A stretch of DNA of 64,000 nucleotides, taken from contig NZ_CP047318.1 of assembly GCF_009857135.1 (NCBI RefSeq), forward strand, positions 2,480,001 through 2,544,000. The letters are read 5' to 3'. Numbering within the stretch: position 1 is the stretch's first letter; each line of letters starts with the position of its first letter. Made by a program: the position numbers and the translations under genes. Source of the DNA: Streptomyces sp. HM190. Lineage in GTDB: Bacteria; Actinomycetota; Actinomycetes; Streptomycetales; Streptomycetaceae. A model generated the notes under the pieces. It was not told the DNA's origin and made no database searches. It was given only the letters and a program-made list of their open reading frames with translations. Below, piece after piece: positions 1-8,827 of this stretch.

Positions 1-1
1 C

Positions 2-223
2 CCGCACGCCACGGGCGAGGAGGCCGCGGTGACGCCCGAGGCCGCCGAGGCGGTCCTGGCGGAGGGCCTGTGCGACGCGGTGAGCATCGCCTCGCTGTGG
101 CTCGCCAACCCCGACCTGCCGGCGCGGATCAAGGCCGGCGGCCCCTACAACACGCCGGACCCGGAGACCTTCTACGGAGGCGACCACCGGGGCTACACCG
201 ACTACCCGACACTGGACGGCTGA
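2..223 (+). CDS. Old Yellow Enzyme family alkene reductase, 3' end only
   Basis: This is the C-terminal 73 residues of a flavin-dependent ene-reductase; the gene begins before the window. The frame is open from base 2 and stops at 221-223. The text ending FYGGDHRGYTDYPTLDG is the typical tail of the NemA/OYE group, where the GG-x-x-GYTDYP segment closes the TIM barrel. Preceding residues (ASLWLANPDLPARI) match the usual segment in which the flavin-binding loop is followed by a line of modest pathway partners. Members reduce activated C=C bonds with NAD(P)H via FMN. The active-site residues lie outside the window, so substrate and integrity of the full protein cannot be judged. The next gene is on the same strand after a 174-bp gap. 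Confidence 0.85.
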   Translation, partial: PHATGEEAAVTPEAAEAVLAEGLCDAVSIASLWLANPDLPARIKAGGPYNTPDPETFYGGDHRGYTDYPTLDG

Positions 224-397
224 TCCCCCGGGCAGGCGGCAGCGGGGCTCCCGGTCGGCGCCCGGCCCGCCCCGCCCCGCTTCCCTCCTGCCCCCATCCC
301 CGACTCCCTGGCCCGGCAGGCGCCTTCTCCCCCGAAGGGCTGCACGCCGGACCGGGCCAGGGTGGTCCAGCGACGACCGACCGCTCAGGGAGCACAG

Positions 398-1648
398 ATG
401 AGCAACTCACTCGCCGAGTCCGGCGCCCCGGGTCCCGCCGCGCCGGGCAGAAAACCTCAAGCAACCGACACCCGCGACCCGTTCCGCGGACCCGCGGCCC
501 TCTGGCTGGCCCTCATGGCCGGCCCGCTGTCCTTCGGCATCGCGGGCCCCGCCCTGGTCCTGGACGACGCCGCGAAGGACCTCGGCGTCTCGACCGGGGC
601 CGCCACCTGGACGGTGACCGCGTTCGGCTGGGGCATAGCCGTCGGAACGCCGCTGCTGGCCGGGCTGCTGGACCGCCGCGGGGCGCGCAGCGCGCTCACC
701 GTGTGCGGTCTGCTCGTCCTGCTGGGGGCGGGTCTGGTGGCCGGCATACCCGTCCTGCCGGTCCTCGTCCTGGGCACCGCGCTGATGGGTCTCGGCACGG
801 CCGGCCTCACGGCGACGGCCATGAGCCTGGCCGGCTCGGCCCGCGCCATGGGACTGGTCACCGCCTCGCTCGCCGTGGTGGGTTCGACGGCGCCGCTGGC
901 CGGTTCCCTCGTCAACGACGTGCTGTCCTGGCAGGCCGCCCTGGCGCTGCCGGTGCTGAGCGCGGTGGCCGTGCCCTTCGCGGCGGCCCGGTGCGGGCAC
1001 GGCGCTCCCGCAGGGCGGGAACCGTTCGACCCCTTGGGCGCGGTGCTGCTGACCGCGCTGGTCACCGCGTTCGTGTTCGTGCCGCACACGCCTCTGGTGG
1101 CCGGCGTGTGCTCCGTCCTCGCGGCGGGAGCGCTGGCGGCCCAGGTGCGCGCGCGGCCGCGGGGCTTCGTCCCCGCCGTCCTGGTCCGCAACCCGGGCTT
1201 CCTGGTCTCAGCGGGCCTCGCGTTGTGCCTGGCGGTGGTCAACTTCGGCATGATGTACGCGATTCCGGAGCGGCTGGAGGATCACACGTCGTGGTCCACC
1301 AGTGAGATCGGCGTCGCCATGGTGTGGCCGCTGCTGCTGGGCGGTGCACTTTCCTGGTTCGTCGTGGCGGTCTCGGCGCGGACAGGGCACCGGGTCGTGA
1401 TCACCGCGCTGGTGGGTCTCGCCCTCGCGGGAACGGTGCTGGCAGTCGTCGGCACATCCGCCGCGGTCCTGCTGGCCGCCCAGGCCCTGACCTCGATCGC
1501 GGCGGCCTCGGGCCAGGGAGCGTTCGCAGTGCGCGCCGCCTCGGCCGTCCCCGACGACCAACGCCCTCCGGCCATCGGCCTGTTCAACCTCGCCTATCTC
1601 CTCGGTGCCGCCTTCGGCCCTGCCATCGTCTCGCTCCTGTCGCTCTGA
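398..1648 (+). CDS. MFS transporter, 12-TM drug-efflux type
   Basis: 416-residue major facilitator superfamily protein. About twelve hydrophobic segments are visible, starting near residue 35 (FRGPAALWLALMAGPLSFG). The loop between TM2 and TM3 carries GLLDRRGAR, the family's positively charged signature, and the central region has the long loop expected between the two six-helix halves. The ATG at 398 was chosen because AGGGAG lies at 388-393; an upstream in-frame GTG at 362 lacks a ribosome site. The family exports small molecules using the proton gradient in the cytoplasmic membrane; the substrate is unknown. A strong hairpin follows the stop codon, so transcription probably ends there. Confidence 0.85.
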   Translation: MSNSLAESGAPGPAAPGRKPQATDTRDPFRGPAALWLALMAGPLSFGIAGPALVLDDAAKDLGVSTGAATWTVTAFGWGIAVGTPLLAGLLDRRGARSALTVCGLLVLLGAGLVAGIPVLPVLVLGTALMGLGTAGLTATAMSLAGSARAMGLVTASLAVVGSTAPLAGSLVNDVLSWQAALALPVLSAVAVPFAAARCGHGAPAGREPFDPLGAVLLTALVTAFVFVPHTPLVAGVCSVLAAGALAAQVRARPRGFVPAVLVRNPGFLVSAGLALCLAVVNFGMMYAIPERLEDHTSWSTSEIGVAMVWPLLLGGALSWFVVAVSARTGHRVVITALVGLALAGTVLAVVGTSAAVLLAAQALTSIAAASGQGAFAVRAASAVPDDQRPPAIGLFNLAYLLGAAFGPAIVSLLSL

Positions 1649-1668
1649 CGCCGGCAGCCCCGATCCGG

Positions 1669-1703
1669 GTGTGCCGTCACACCACACGGGTGTGACGGCA
1701 CAC
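1669..1703 (+). terminator. Hairpin terminator after the MFS gene
   Basis: A perfect 15-bp inverted repeat (1669-1683 with 1689-1703, loop of 5) sits 21 bp after the MFS stop codon. There is no long U-tract, which is usual for intrinsic terminators in Streptomyces. Its position makes termination the simplest reading, though an operator for the downstream regulator gene is possible. Confidence 0.7.
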
Positions 1704-1962
1704 ACCCCGTTTCCCAGAGCCGTCAACTGGCATAATTTCCATGGGGGTTCGCCAGGGACAGCGAGCCGTGAGCCTGCTTGGCGGCCATCGTGGCGGTCCG
1801 CAAGCCACCAGGTCACCACGTAGGAAGAGAGGCTCTCGGCTCTCGGCTCGCGGAATGCACACGGGTGTCCTCCCCGTTGCACCGGTGGAGCTGCGACCCG
1901 TGCCACTCGGCCTCGTGCACCGTCACTGCCGGCGGTTGGGAATCGAGACACCGGAGGGCGTC

Positions 1963-3921
1963 GTGTCGGGGACGAAGTACGAAGCGGTGACGGCTGTGCT
2001 CGCCTTGCTGGACCTCCTGGCCGGTGAAGGGTCGGCGAACCGGTTCGAAGCCGTGGTCGAGGAGGCACGAAGACAGGGCGTGACCGGCGGCGACCTGCGC
2101 ACGGTGGAACGGATCAAACGGCTGGCTCTGGGCATCCAGGCCCGGCTCGAGCGTCGTCAGCAGCGGAGCGCCTCCCTCGCCACGCTCGTCGACACGGCCT
2201 CCGATCTGGCGAGCCCGCACACGGTCGAGGACACTCTCAAGATCATCACGCGCCGGGCGCGGCTGCTGCTCGGCGTCGACGTCTCGTGGGTCACCCTGCC
2301 AGCAGCCGACGACGGGGCGCTCCGGCTGCACTCGCTCGACGGTCACGTCACGATGCTCAACACGCGGCTGCGATTACCGGAGGGAACCGGGCTCGCAGCC
2401 GCAGTACTGGCACACCGCGCGCCACTGTGGACCTCCGACTACCTGACGGACGACAGTTTCCGGCACTCCGCCGAGCTCGATCAGTGGATCGGCGCCGAGG
2501 GACTGCACGCCGTGCTCGCCGTGCCGTTGAGCCGGGGCACCGCCTTCGCCGGATCGCTGCACGTGGCGGACCGCAGTGTGCGGCACTTCTCCGCGGACGA
2601 GATAGCGCTGGCGAACATGCTCGCCGAGATCGGCGGTGTGGCGCTGTCACGGGCCGTGTACCTGGACGAGACACTCGCGGCGATGTCGGCCCTGCGGGAC
2701 CAGTTGTCGCGCGCCGAGGCGGACCTGGCCGACGCACGCGGGCTCGCCAAGGCCCAAGGGGCGTTGCTCTCCCTGGTGCTCGACGGCTGTGACCCGCAGC
2801 TGCTGGTGGAGGAGTTCCACGTCAGACTGGGTGCTCCGGTGCTGTTGTGCGGCCCGGACGGTACGACGATCGCCGCGGCCGGTGACCTGTCCGAGCGCGG
2901 CGAGGAGTTCGCCCGCGCCACGAAGGCCACCGGTGTCCTGCTGGATCCCGCGCCCGCCCTTCTGCAGGACGGCATCTGGTCCGTGCCGGTCCTCGCCGGC
3001 AGTCACCACCTAGGCGCCTTGTACGTCCAGGCCGGTCCGGCCCTGACCGGCGACACCGCGGACCTCCTGCGGTACGTGGCGCGCGTCGTCGCGGTGCTGC
3101 TGTCTCTCCAGGAGGGCCGGGGCGCGGCCGTGGAGGAGCAGCTCCGGGACGAACTGCTCGAAGACCTGCTGATCAGTGGGCCCCGCCCCCGGGATCTGCT
3201 GGAGCGGCGCGCCCGCCGGCTGGGCATCGGTCTCGATCAGCCGCACGTCGTCGTGATCGCCCGCCTCGAAGGGGGCGCGCAGGCACACGCGGTGACCCGG
3301 GCGTCGACATGCGCACGCCGTCTGAACGGGCTCCAGACGACGCACAACGGCGACATCGTGCTGCTGCTGCCGGGCACCGACCCGGGCACCGCGGCCCGGA
3401 CGGTGCACGACGAGCTGTCGTCCCTGCCCGGCAGTCCGCCCACGGTCAGCGGCTCCGGACCCGTGTCGGACCCCGGTGCGGTCCTCCACGGGTACCGGGA
3501 TGCGGCACGCTGCCTCGACGCGATGACCGCCCTGGGCGCCACAGGAACCTCCGCCTCGACTCACCAGCTGGGGTTCCTGGGGCTGCTGCTGTCGGACCAG
3601 GTGGACGCCGAAAGGTTCATCCAAGGCACCATAGGGGCCGTACTCGACTACGACGAGCAGCGGCTGACGGAACTGATGCGCACTCTGGACGCCTACTTCG
3701 ACAACGGCGGCAGTCCCACGTACGCGGCCGAGCAGCTCCACGTGCACCCCAACACCGTGGCCCGCCGTCTGGAACGCATCGGTGAACTGATCGGCTCGGA
3801 CTGGCAGAAGCCCGAACGCGCCCTGGAGATCCAGCTCGCGCTCCGGATGTCCCGGATACGGCGTGTGCTGCGGGAACGCGACGAGCCGGGCGGCGACACA
3901 GCCGGGGATCAGGACGCATAG
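1963..3921 (+). CDS. GAF-domain PucR/CdaR-type transcriptional regulator
   Basis: 652-residue regulator. A GAF-like sensory domain spans roughly residues 70-225 (from SASLATLVDTASDLA to ALSRAVYLDE). A middle region resembling the GGDEF-like CdaR part follows, and the C-terminal PucR helix-turn-helix is at about 575-635 (YFDNGGSPTYAAEQLHVHPNTVARRLERIG). The GTG at 1963 has GGAGG at 1953-1957; the open frame extends upstream to 1741, but that stretch lacks a ribosome site and looks non-coding. Family members bind a small ligand and control nearby catabolic or efflux genes. The upstream MFS gene on the same strand is a candidate target, but the terminator between them argues for separate transcription. 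Confidence 0.85.
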   Translation: MSGTKYEAVTAVLALLDLLAGEGSANRFEAVVEEARRQGVTGGDLRTVERIKRLALGIQARLERRQQRSASLATLVDTASDLASPHTVEDTLKIITRRARLLLGVDVSWVTLPAADDGALRLHSLDGHVTMLNTRLRLPEGTGLAAAVLAHRAPLWTSDYLTDDSFRHSAELDQWIGAEGLHAVLAVPLSRGTAFAGSLHVADRSVRHFSADEIALANMLAEIGGVALSRAVYLDETLAAMSALRDQLSRAEADLADARGLAKAQGALLSLVLDGCDPQLLVEEFHVRLGAPVLLCGPDGTTIAAAGDLSERGEEFARATKATGVLLDPAPALLQDGIWSVPVLAGSHHLGALYVQAGPALTGDTADLLRYVARVVAVLLSLQEGRGAAVEEQLRDELLEDLLISGPRPRDLLERRARRLGIGLDQPHVVVIARLEGGAQAHAVTRASTCARRLNGLQTTHNGDIVLLLPGTDPGTAARTVHDELSSLPGSPPTVSGSGPVSDPGAVLHGYRDAARCLDAMTALGATGTSASTHQLGFLGLLLSDQVDAERFIQGTIGAVLDYDEQRLTELMRTLDAYFDNGGSPTYAAEQLHVHPNTVARRLERIGELIGSDWQKPERALEIQLALRMSRIRRVLRERDEPGGDTAGDQDA

Positions 3922-5123
3922 CCGAGTTCGGCGTCGTCGGTGTCGCCCAGGGCCGCCAGGGCGTGCGCGGCGGACGCGAGGGTGACGTGGCGGTGCCAGC
4001 CGCGGTAGGAGCGTCCGGCGAAGTCGCGGATCCCCACCTGGCCCGCTCTGCGGGCAAGGTCCTGGTCGACCCGGGGGATCATCCCCCGCAGCCGCATCAG
4101 GAACGCGGGCGGAACCGACGTCAGGTCGGTCAGCCACACCTCCCGCGGCCGGCGCCCGTCGTTGTTCCCCAGCCCCAGCAGGAGCAGGTCACCGTGCCCG
4201 CGGGGGGCCGGCCGGCCCGCGGGGGCGGGCAGCGCCACGTGTACGGCGGTGACGAGCCCGGAGCACCTGGCCGTCCCCGCGCCGTCGCCCGGCCACACCA
4301 CCGGCCGCTGCAGGCCCCGGCTCGCGTTCATGATCTGGCGCACCGGCCTGGGGGTGGCGCCGAAGCCCTTCAGCGCGGGGTCCCGCACCGAGAGCCGCAG
4401 GGAGTCGTCCACCCTGAGCATCATCGGCATGCCCCGGTCGAGGAGTTGCGACACCGTCGAGGTGATGTCACCGCCGCGGGCGTCCATCACCAGGGGGCGG
4501 GACGGCAGTCGCCAGGCCGCGGTCTCCAGATAGGCCCGGAGCGCGCATTCGCCGAGGGTCTCCGCCGACGCGTCGTCCGGTATGGACGCGCGGCGCCGGC
4601 GCTCCTCGGCGAGCCAGGCCGGGGAGAGCTGCAGCCGCCAGTTGACCGGCACGCTCGCATCCTCACCGACCGCCCATACGCCCACGGCCTGCTGGGCGTT
4701 GAGCATCTGCCCGTGCTCCGGGAAGAAGCGCCGCTCCACTCCGACGGAGTGCCGCCCTGCCTTCGGGATGACCATGGGCCGCACCACCCAAGCCTGTGGT
4801 GGGACCGCGCTCACCGTGTACCGGGCCAGTGCCCGGCGCACCGGTCCCCATTCCCAGCTCGAGTCGCTGATGAAGTGGTGCAGACTCTGTTCCGTCGCCT
4901 CTCCACCGACAAGCGTGGCGATGTTGCGTATCGACTTGCGTCCTCTCACCTCCAGCAGACCACGTATGTACTCCATGCCCTTGCGACGTTGGTCGCTGCG
5001 GGGCAGAGAGGCGAAAAGCAGTGAACACATTTCCGTCAGCGACACCTTGCACGAAGGTGCGTACGACGGCTCGTGCGTGATCGGACTCTGTGCTTGGTCA
5101 GGGCTCAGCGCGACCACACTCAT
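3909..5123 (-). CDS. IS701-family transposase-like protein, catalytic residues degraded
   Basis: 404-residue protein with the IS701 transposase layout. The family's first catalytic block, normally DDTG.PKKG.HSVGV, here reads RPMVIPKAGRHSVGVERRF (residues about 115-133), so the aspartates are replaced while the flanking HSVGV is kept. The second block retains aspartate (VMDARGGD, about 213-219). In the third, the usual IERDYQELK is replaced by PRVDQDLAR, followed by a recognisable RGWHRHVTLA tail. Two of three DDE positions therefore appear lost, so transposition activity is unlikely. The reading frame is intact, which suggests it is kept for another role. The start at 5123 is preferred over 5138 because GGAGGG lies 7 nt upstream. 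No terminal inverted repeats were seen. Its 3' end overlaps the regulator gene by 13 bp. Confidence 0.8.
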   Translation of the reverse strand: MSVVALSPDQAQSPITHEPSYAPSCKVSLTEMCSLLFASLPRSDQRRKGMEYIRGLLEVRGRKSIRNIATLVGGEATEQSLHHFISDSSWEWGPVRRALARYTVSAVPPQAWVVRPMVIPKAGRHSVGVERRFFPEHGQMLNAQQAVGVWAVGEDASVPVNWRLQLSPAWLAEERRRRASIPDDASAETLGECALRAYLETAAWRLPSRPLVMDARGGDITSTVSQLLDRGMPMMLRVDDSLRLSVRDPALKGFGATPRPVRQIMNASRGLQRPVVWPGDGAGTARCSGLVTAVHVALPAPAGRPAPRGHGDLLLLGLGNNDGRRPREVWLTDLTSVPPAFLMRLRGMIPRVDQDLARRAGQVGIRDFAGRSYRGWHRHVTLASAAHALAALGDTDDAELGYAS

Positions 5124-5234
5124 GAACGGACCCTCCATCGGGAGTAGACGAAGACGATCCGAAGGGCTGCCCGTTCAATGTGCGCCAGGCAGGGTTCCCT
5201 TCCCAGGTACGCAGAGCACAGGACTTGTGGCGGA

Positions 5235-5320
5235 CGGTGGTGGCCGGGCCACCACCGCCTCCCTCTCCACGGGAAATCCCTGTCCGGAGCGCACGGTTCG
5301 GACGGTGTCCGGACCACCGT
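5235..5320. promoter_or_regulatory. Divergent intergenic region with two palindromes
   Basis: The 356 bp between the transposase-like gene and the DsbA-like gene contain no gene. They hold a 23-bp palindrome (CGGTGGTGGCC at 5235-5245 and GGCCACCACCG at 5247-5257) and, about 40 bp on, an inverted repeat GGACGGTG/CACCGTCC separated by seven bases. These could be operators for the divergent genes; no regulator can be assigned. Confidence 0.35.
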
Positions 5321-5479
5321 CCCGGTCGGCGGGCATCTCTGCGGAGCCCGCTGCAGGGCGACTTGACGAAGTAGCGCCGGCATCGGGCACCGGGCACCGC
5401 ACGCGCGTCACCATGGGATTTGACAACGCGACACACACGTCGGGGACCCCGGTGTGGTCCCGCCACCGAGGAGGACACC

Positions 5480-6187
5480 ATGAGCACTGCCCCGGCACCA
5501 CGATCCGTCACCGTCTGGTCCGATCCGGGGTGCCCCTGGGCCACCCTCGCCCTGCACACGCTGCGCACCGCGGCCCGAGCGCGGGAGCAGGATCTCCTGA
5601 TCGACCACCGGGCCTTCCCGCTGGAGTTGTTCAACCACCAGCCCACGCCCAAGTTCATCGTGGAGCCCGAGATCGTGGTGATCTCCGCTCACCGACCCGA
5701 CCTCGGCTGGCGTCTGTGGGCCGGGCGGGAGTACGACTACCCCTCGACGATGCTGCCCGCGATGGAAGCCGTCCAAGCCGCGAAGGACCCGTCCGTCGGT
5801 GGCCTGCGCGGGAGCGACGAACTGGACGCCGGACTGCGCCACGCGTTCTACGTCGAGAGCCGGTGCGTCAGCATTCTCCCCGAGATCCTCGACGTCGCCG
5901 CGGGGTGTGAGCACGTCGACGAACAGGCCCTGGCCCGCGCTCTCGAGCGCGGTGCCGGCCGCGCGGAGGTGTACGAGCAGTTCCGCGTCGCCCAGGGGCC
6001 TCACATCCAGGGCAGCCCTCACCTGTTCGCGCCCGGCGGGTACGCGGTCCACAACCCCGGCGCCCACGTCCAGTGGACCGGCGATCCCGACAAGGGGGGC
6101 GTGCCCCGCCTCGACCGCTACGACCCGTCGTGGGCGGAGGAACTGCTCGACCTGCTGTCCGAAGGGAGGCAGCCGACCGATGCCTGA
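5480..6187 (+). CDS. DsbA-family thioredoxin-fold protein
   Basis: 235-residue cytoplasmic protein of the DsbA/FrnE-like thioredoxin fold. The strand-turn-helix at the N-terminus reads VTVWSDPGCPWATLALHTL: only the first cysteine of a CxxC is present (CPWA), as in many FrnE/2-hydroxychromene-2-carboxylate isomerase relatives, so disulphide exchange would be monothiol or absent. The cis-proline region is HIQGSPHLFAP near residue 175, matching the family. There is no signal peptide. The ATG at 5480 follows GAGGAGG. The downstream small gene overlaps this stop by 8 nt, indicating translational coupling. Substrate unknown. Confidence 0.8.
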   Translation: MSTAPAPRSVTVWSDPGCPWATLALHTLRTAARAREQDLLIDHRAFPLELFNHQPTPKFIVEPEIVVISAHRPDLGWRLWAGREYDYPSTMLPAMEAVQAAKDPSVGGLRGSDELDAGLRHAFYVESRCVSILPEILDVAAGCEHVDEQALARALERGAGRAEVYEQFRVAQGPHIQGSPHLFAPGGYAVHNPGAHVQWTGDPDKGGVPRLDRYDPSWAEELLDLLSEGRQPTDA

Positions 6188-6395
6188 GAGGGACCTTCGT
6201 GTCTCGACCGCCACGTACGACCGCTTGGCGGCGGCAGCCGCAGCAGAGGGCGTGACGGTGCGGGCCTACCTTGAAAGGCTGACGGAATGGATCGCGCCTG
6301 GACAGCCCGGACACCATGTTTCCGTGGCGAGGTCCGAAGCCGACCTGCGATTGGTGTCGCTGGGCATCGACGCACCGGGTACAGACGGAACGTGA
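6180..6395 (+). CDS. Small protein with ribbon-helix-helix-like sequence
   Basis: 71-residue protein whose ATG overlaps the end of the DsbA-like gene (8-nt overlap). The segment LRVSTATYDRLAAAAAAEGVTVRAYLERL (residues about 5-33) has the pattern of an RHH DNA-binding domain: a beta strand, a helix starting after T/Y, a turn with a small residue, and a second helix. RHH proteins of this size are often antitoxins or autoregulators. No toxin partner is visible: the gene is followed on the opposite strand by an IS3 remnant. Function is inferred only from this short pattern. Confidence 0.55.
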   Translation: MPERDLRVSTATYDRLAAAAAAEGVTVRAYLERLTEWIAPGQPGHHVSVARSEADLRLVSLGIDAPGTDGT

Positions 6396-6398
6396 GCT

Positions 6399-6650
6399 GC
6401 CCCGAGTCTTGATCCTCCGCCTCCACAGCGCCATCTCCACTGCGTCCAGCGGGAGCTCGGTTCGCATGTGGTTCGCGGCCGCGAGGCGGTGAAGTCGCGG
6501 TCGACCAGGTCCGGCGGCCGGGGTGCCGACGGCTCCGGGACCGTGGTGCGGCGGCGCCGGCCACGGATGACACCCGCCAGGCACAGCTCGGCCATCAGCC
6601 GCTCGTTCCCCGCAGGATGGTCAGCGAGACGCTCTCGCCAGTGATCACCT
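6399..6650 (-). pseudogene. IS3-family transposase (OrfB) remnant
   Basis: Two short stretches in different frames match the IS3-group OrfB integrase. The first is ERLMAELCLAGVIRGRRRRTT followed by DLVDRDFTA (about 6487-6610), the conserved segment before the first catalytic aspartate. The second is ANHMRTELPLDAVEMALWRRR (about 6399-6476), which normally lies some 45 residues later. The catalytic D between them and everything after the second stretch are missing. This is a decayed insertion; no inverted repeats or target duplications were recognised. Confidence 0.75.
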
Positions 6651-6928
6651 CCAACAGGGTCCGCCGCCGGACGCACCATCGGTGATCGAGTTCAAAAGAA
6701 GCTCGTCGGCGAGAAGACATCTCGCACATGTACCTCCGACCGCATCAGCATGTGAGATGTCCCCCTCCGGAGCGACACCGGACCGCGTCTGACATCCGGA
6801 ATGCCCGAACATGCGGCACGGGCAGCGGACGGAAACGACGATGCCCGTTGCGGAGATTCGCCCCGGATTCGACCCCGAGGGTTCGCTCAGCAGTGCACAC
6901 GGCATCTGACCTGCGGAAATACAGGGCG
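6651..6928. other. Intergenic stretch, no gene seen
   Basis: About 280 bp between the IS3 remnant and rnpB. Base composition is less GC-rich than the neighbouring genes and no frame has coding bias. It may be further decayed insertion sequence. Confidence 0.4.
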
Positions 6929-7343
6929 GCAGACGAGTCGGGCTGTACGCCGGGTTCTGTCACCCGGTCGCCTCGCGGCGGCCGGGGAGACGGCCATCCA
7001 TCTAGGGCCGGTGTTGCCACCGGCCTCGTGCGGTCTACCCGCGGACTCGGGCGGGCAGCCCTCGAACGTCCGCGCAGGGCCGCCTTCTACAGCGGCCCCT
7101 CTTGACCTTGCTCCGGGTGGGGTTTACCTAGCTGCCCAGGTCACCCTGGGCACTGGTGGTCTCTTACACCACCGTTTCACCCTTACCGAGGACCGAGGTC
7201 CCCGGCGGTCTGCTTTCTGTGGCACTGTCCCGCGGGTCACCCCGGGTGGCCGTTAGCCACCACCCTGCCCTGTGGAGCCCGGACGTTCCTCGGGAAGCCC
7301 CCCTAGGGGGACTCCACGCGGCCGTCCGCCCGGCTCGTCTGCC
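6929..7343 (-). ncRNA. rnpB: RNase P RNA, bacterial type A
   Basis: Catalytic RNA of ribonuclease P, which removes 5' leaders from pre-tRNA. Read on the minus strand it contains GAGGAACGTCCGGGCTCC (P4 5' strand and adjoining core), ACAGAAAGCAGACCGCC (CR II-III region), GGTAAGGGTGAAACGGTGG, GTGTAAGAGACCACC, and near the 3' end GACAGAACCCGGCGTACAGC, all conserved RNase P segments. The 5' GGCAGACGAG and 3' CTCGTCTGCC pair to form P1, setting the ends near 7343 and 6929. Length of about 415 nt fits the actinobacterial RNA. The adjoining EamA relic runs into its 5' end. Confidence 0.96.
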
Positions 7344-7890
7344 GTGTGGACCATGGTACCGGGCGGCCGGGGCGCCTCGGTCCGGGCGGTGTCGGCCGCG
7401 GCGGCGTCGGCCCCCTTTCCCCTGTCCGCTCCGTCCGCCTCGGCGCCGACGCCGCCGTCGCCAGGAACGGGCCCGCCAGGATCAGGGCGAACGCCGATAG
7501 CACCGTCCCCGTCAGGCGCTCGTCCAGGAAGAGCGCGCCCGCCGCCACCGCCACCGCCGGGTTGACGTACGTGAAGACCGTCGTCCTCGTGGGGCCGACC
7601 TCGCGGATCAGTTCCAGGAAGACCACGAACGCGGACGCCGTGCAGATCACGCCCAGGCCCGCCAGGGAGGCGAGGACCGAGGGTGAGGACATGGCATGGT
7701 CGTCGGCCGGGCCAGGGCCGCCGCGGGGGCGTGGACGAGCGCCGACAGGAGCAGCGCCGGGGCTGTCAGAGCCAGCGTCGGGGCCTGCTTCAGATGGCGG
7801 GCCGTGATCAGCGGAGCCGTGGCGTAGCCGATCACCGTGAGCGCCACCTCCGCCAGGGAGCGGGCGTCACCCAGGCCCAGGCTGATCACC
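7303..7890 (-). pseudogene. EamA/DMT transporter relic, truncated and frameshifted
   Basis: Only the second half of an EamA-family transporter is present, split over two frames. The upstream part (about 7690-7890) reads SLAEVALTVIGYATAPLITAR and the rest of one or two TM helices. A frameshift near 7680-7700 moves the match to VLASLAGLGVICTASAFVVF and VGPTRTTVFTYVNPAVAVAA, the highly conserved EamA helices. The N-terminal five helices are absent and the open frame ends inside the rnpB 5' region. Neither piece is likely to make a working transporter. It lies divergent from the MerR gene. Confidence 0.75.
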
Positions 7891-8008
7891 TGGCCGTGAG
7901 ATCGGGGACCGTTCTCTCGATCGTGGCGCACGAGGGCGCTGCCCGTCGGGCGTCGGCCCGTCCCGTGCGGCTTGACCCTGCCGCGACGTCAACGTTTCTA
8001 CTGGTGCC

Positions 8009-8827
8009 ATGCGGATCGGAGAGCTGGCCGCGACCGTCGGGGTGACCACTCGGGCGGTGCGGCACTACCACCACCTGGGGCTGCTGCCGGAGCCGGAGCG
8101 GCGGGCGAACGGGTACCGGGACTACACCCTGCGCCACGCCGTCGTGCTCGCGCGGATCCGGCGGCTGACGGAGCTGGGACTCGGGCTGGCCGAGGTGCGG
8201 GACGTGCTGGCCGACGACGCCGGGCGCGAACTCGTCGAGGTACTGGCCGAGTTGGACGAGGACCTCGCGCGGCAGGAGTCGGCGCTCCGCGAGCGGCGCG
8301 CCCGGCTGCGGGTCCTGATCGAGGACGCGCGGCTCGGGCGGCTGCCCGCGGAGGGACCCGTCTCGCCCGAACTCGCCTCCCTCTTCGGGAGGTTCGGATC
8401 CGTGCTGCCCGAGTCCCCCATGGCCGCCAAGGACCGGGAGGTGTTCGTGCTCCTGGAGACGACGGCGTCCCCGGAGGCCCGGGCCGAGCTGCTGGCCGGG
8501 CTGGAGGCCATGGTGGCGACCCCCGGCGCGGTGGAACGGGCCCACGACGCGTACGCGCTGCTCGACGACCTCGACGGCGCCGGCCTCGACGACCCTCGTG
8601 TGGACGAGGCGGCCCGGCTCCTCGCCGACCTGATCCCCGCCGAGCTGATCCCACCCGACCTCGACCAGTACCTCGGGCTCGGCACCGGCACCGGCACCGG
8701 CGGTTCCGACACCCGCGGCGACGGCGGCGGCAGTGGCTTCCTGCGGGCCTTCTTCGCCGACTTCGCTCCAGCCCAGGCGGAGGCCGTCCGCCGCACGTTC
8801 CGGATACTCACGGAGGACCGACGATGA
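8009..8827 (+). CDS. MerR-family transcriptional regulator
   Basis: 272-residue regulator. The N-terminal winged helix is clear at residues 1-70: MRIGELAATVGVTTRAVRHY, then GLLPEPERRANGYRDYTLRH. A coiled-coil dimerisation helix follows (about 75-115). The remaining 150 residues form an all-helical effector region without recognised cysteine or metal ligands, so an organic ligand or protein partner is more likely than a metal. A glycine-threonine repeat (GTGTGTGG) lies near residue 225. MerR proteins usually act at long-spacer promoters of adjacent genes. Its stop overlaps the next start (ATGA at 8824-8827), so the membrane protein is probably its co-transcribed partner. Confidence 0.88.
   Translation: MRIGELAATVGVTTRAVRHYHHLGLLPEPERRANGYRDYTLRHAVVLARIRRLTELGLGLAEVRDVLADDAGRELVEVLAELDEDLARQESALRERRARLRVLIEDARLGRLPAEGPVSPELASLFGRFGSVLPESPMAAKDREVFVLLETTASPEARAELLAGLEAMVATPGAVERAHDAYALLDDLDGAGLDDPRVDEAARLLADLIPAELIPPDLDQYLGLGTGTGTGGSDTRGDGGGSGFLRAFFADFAPAQAEAVRRTFRILTEDRR

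Noticed and set aside
407..1251. Long minus-strand open frames opposite the MFS gene
   Set aside because: GC-rich antisense shadows with no ribosome site and no recognisable domain.
5098..5658. Minus-strand frames across the divergent region
   Set aside because: Overlap both promoters and the DsbA gene start; no coding bias.
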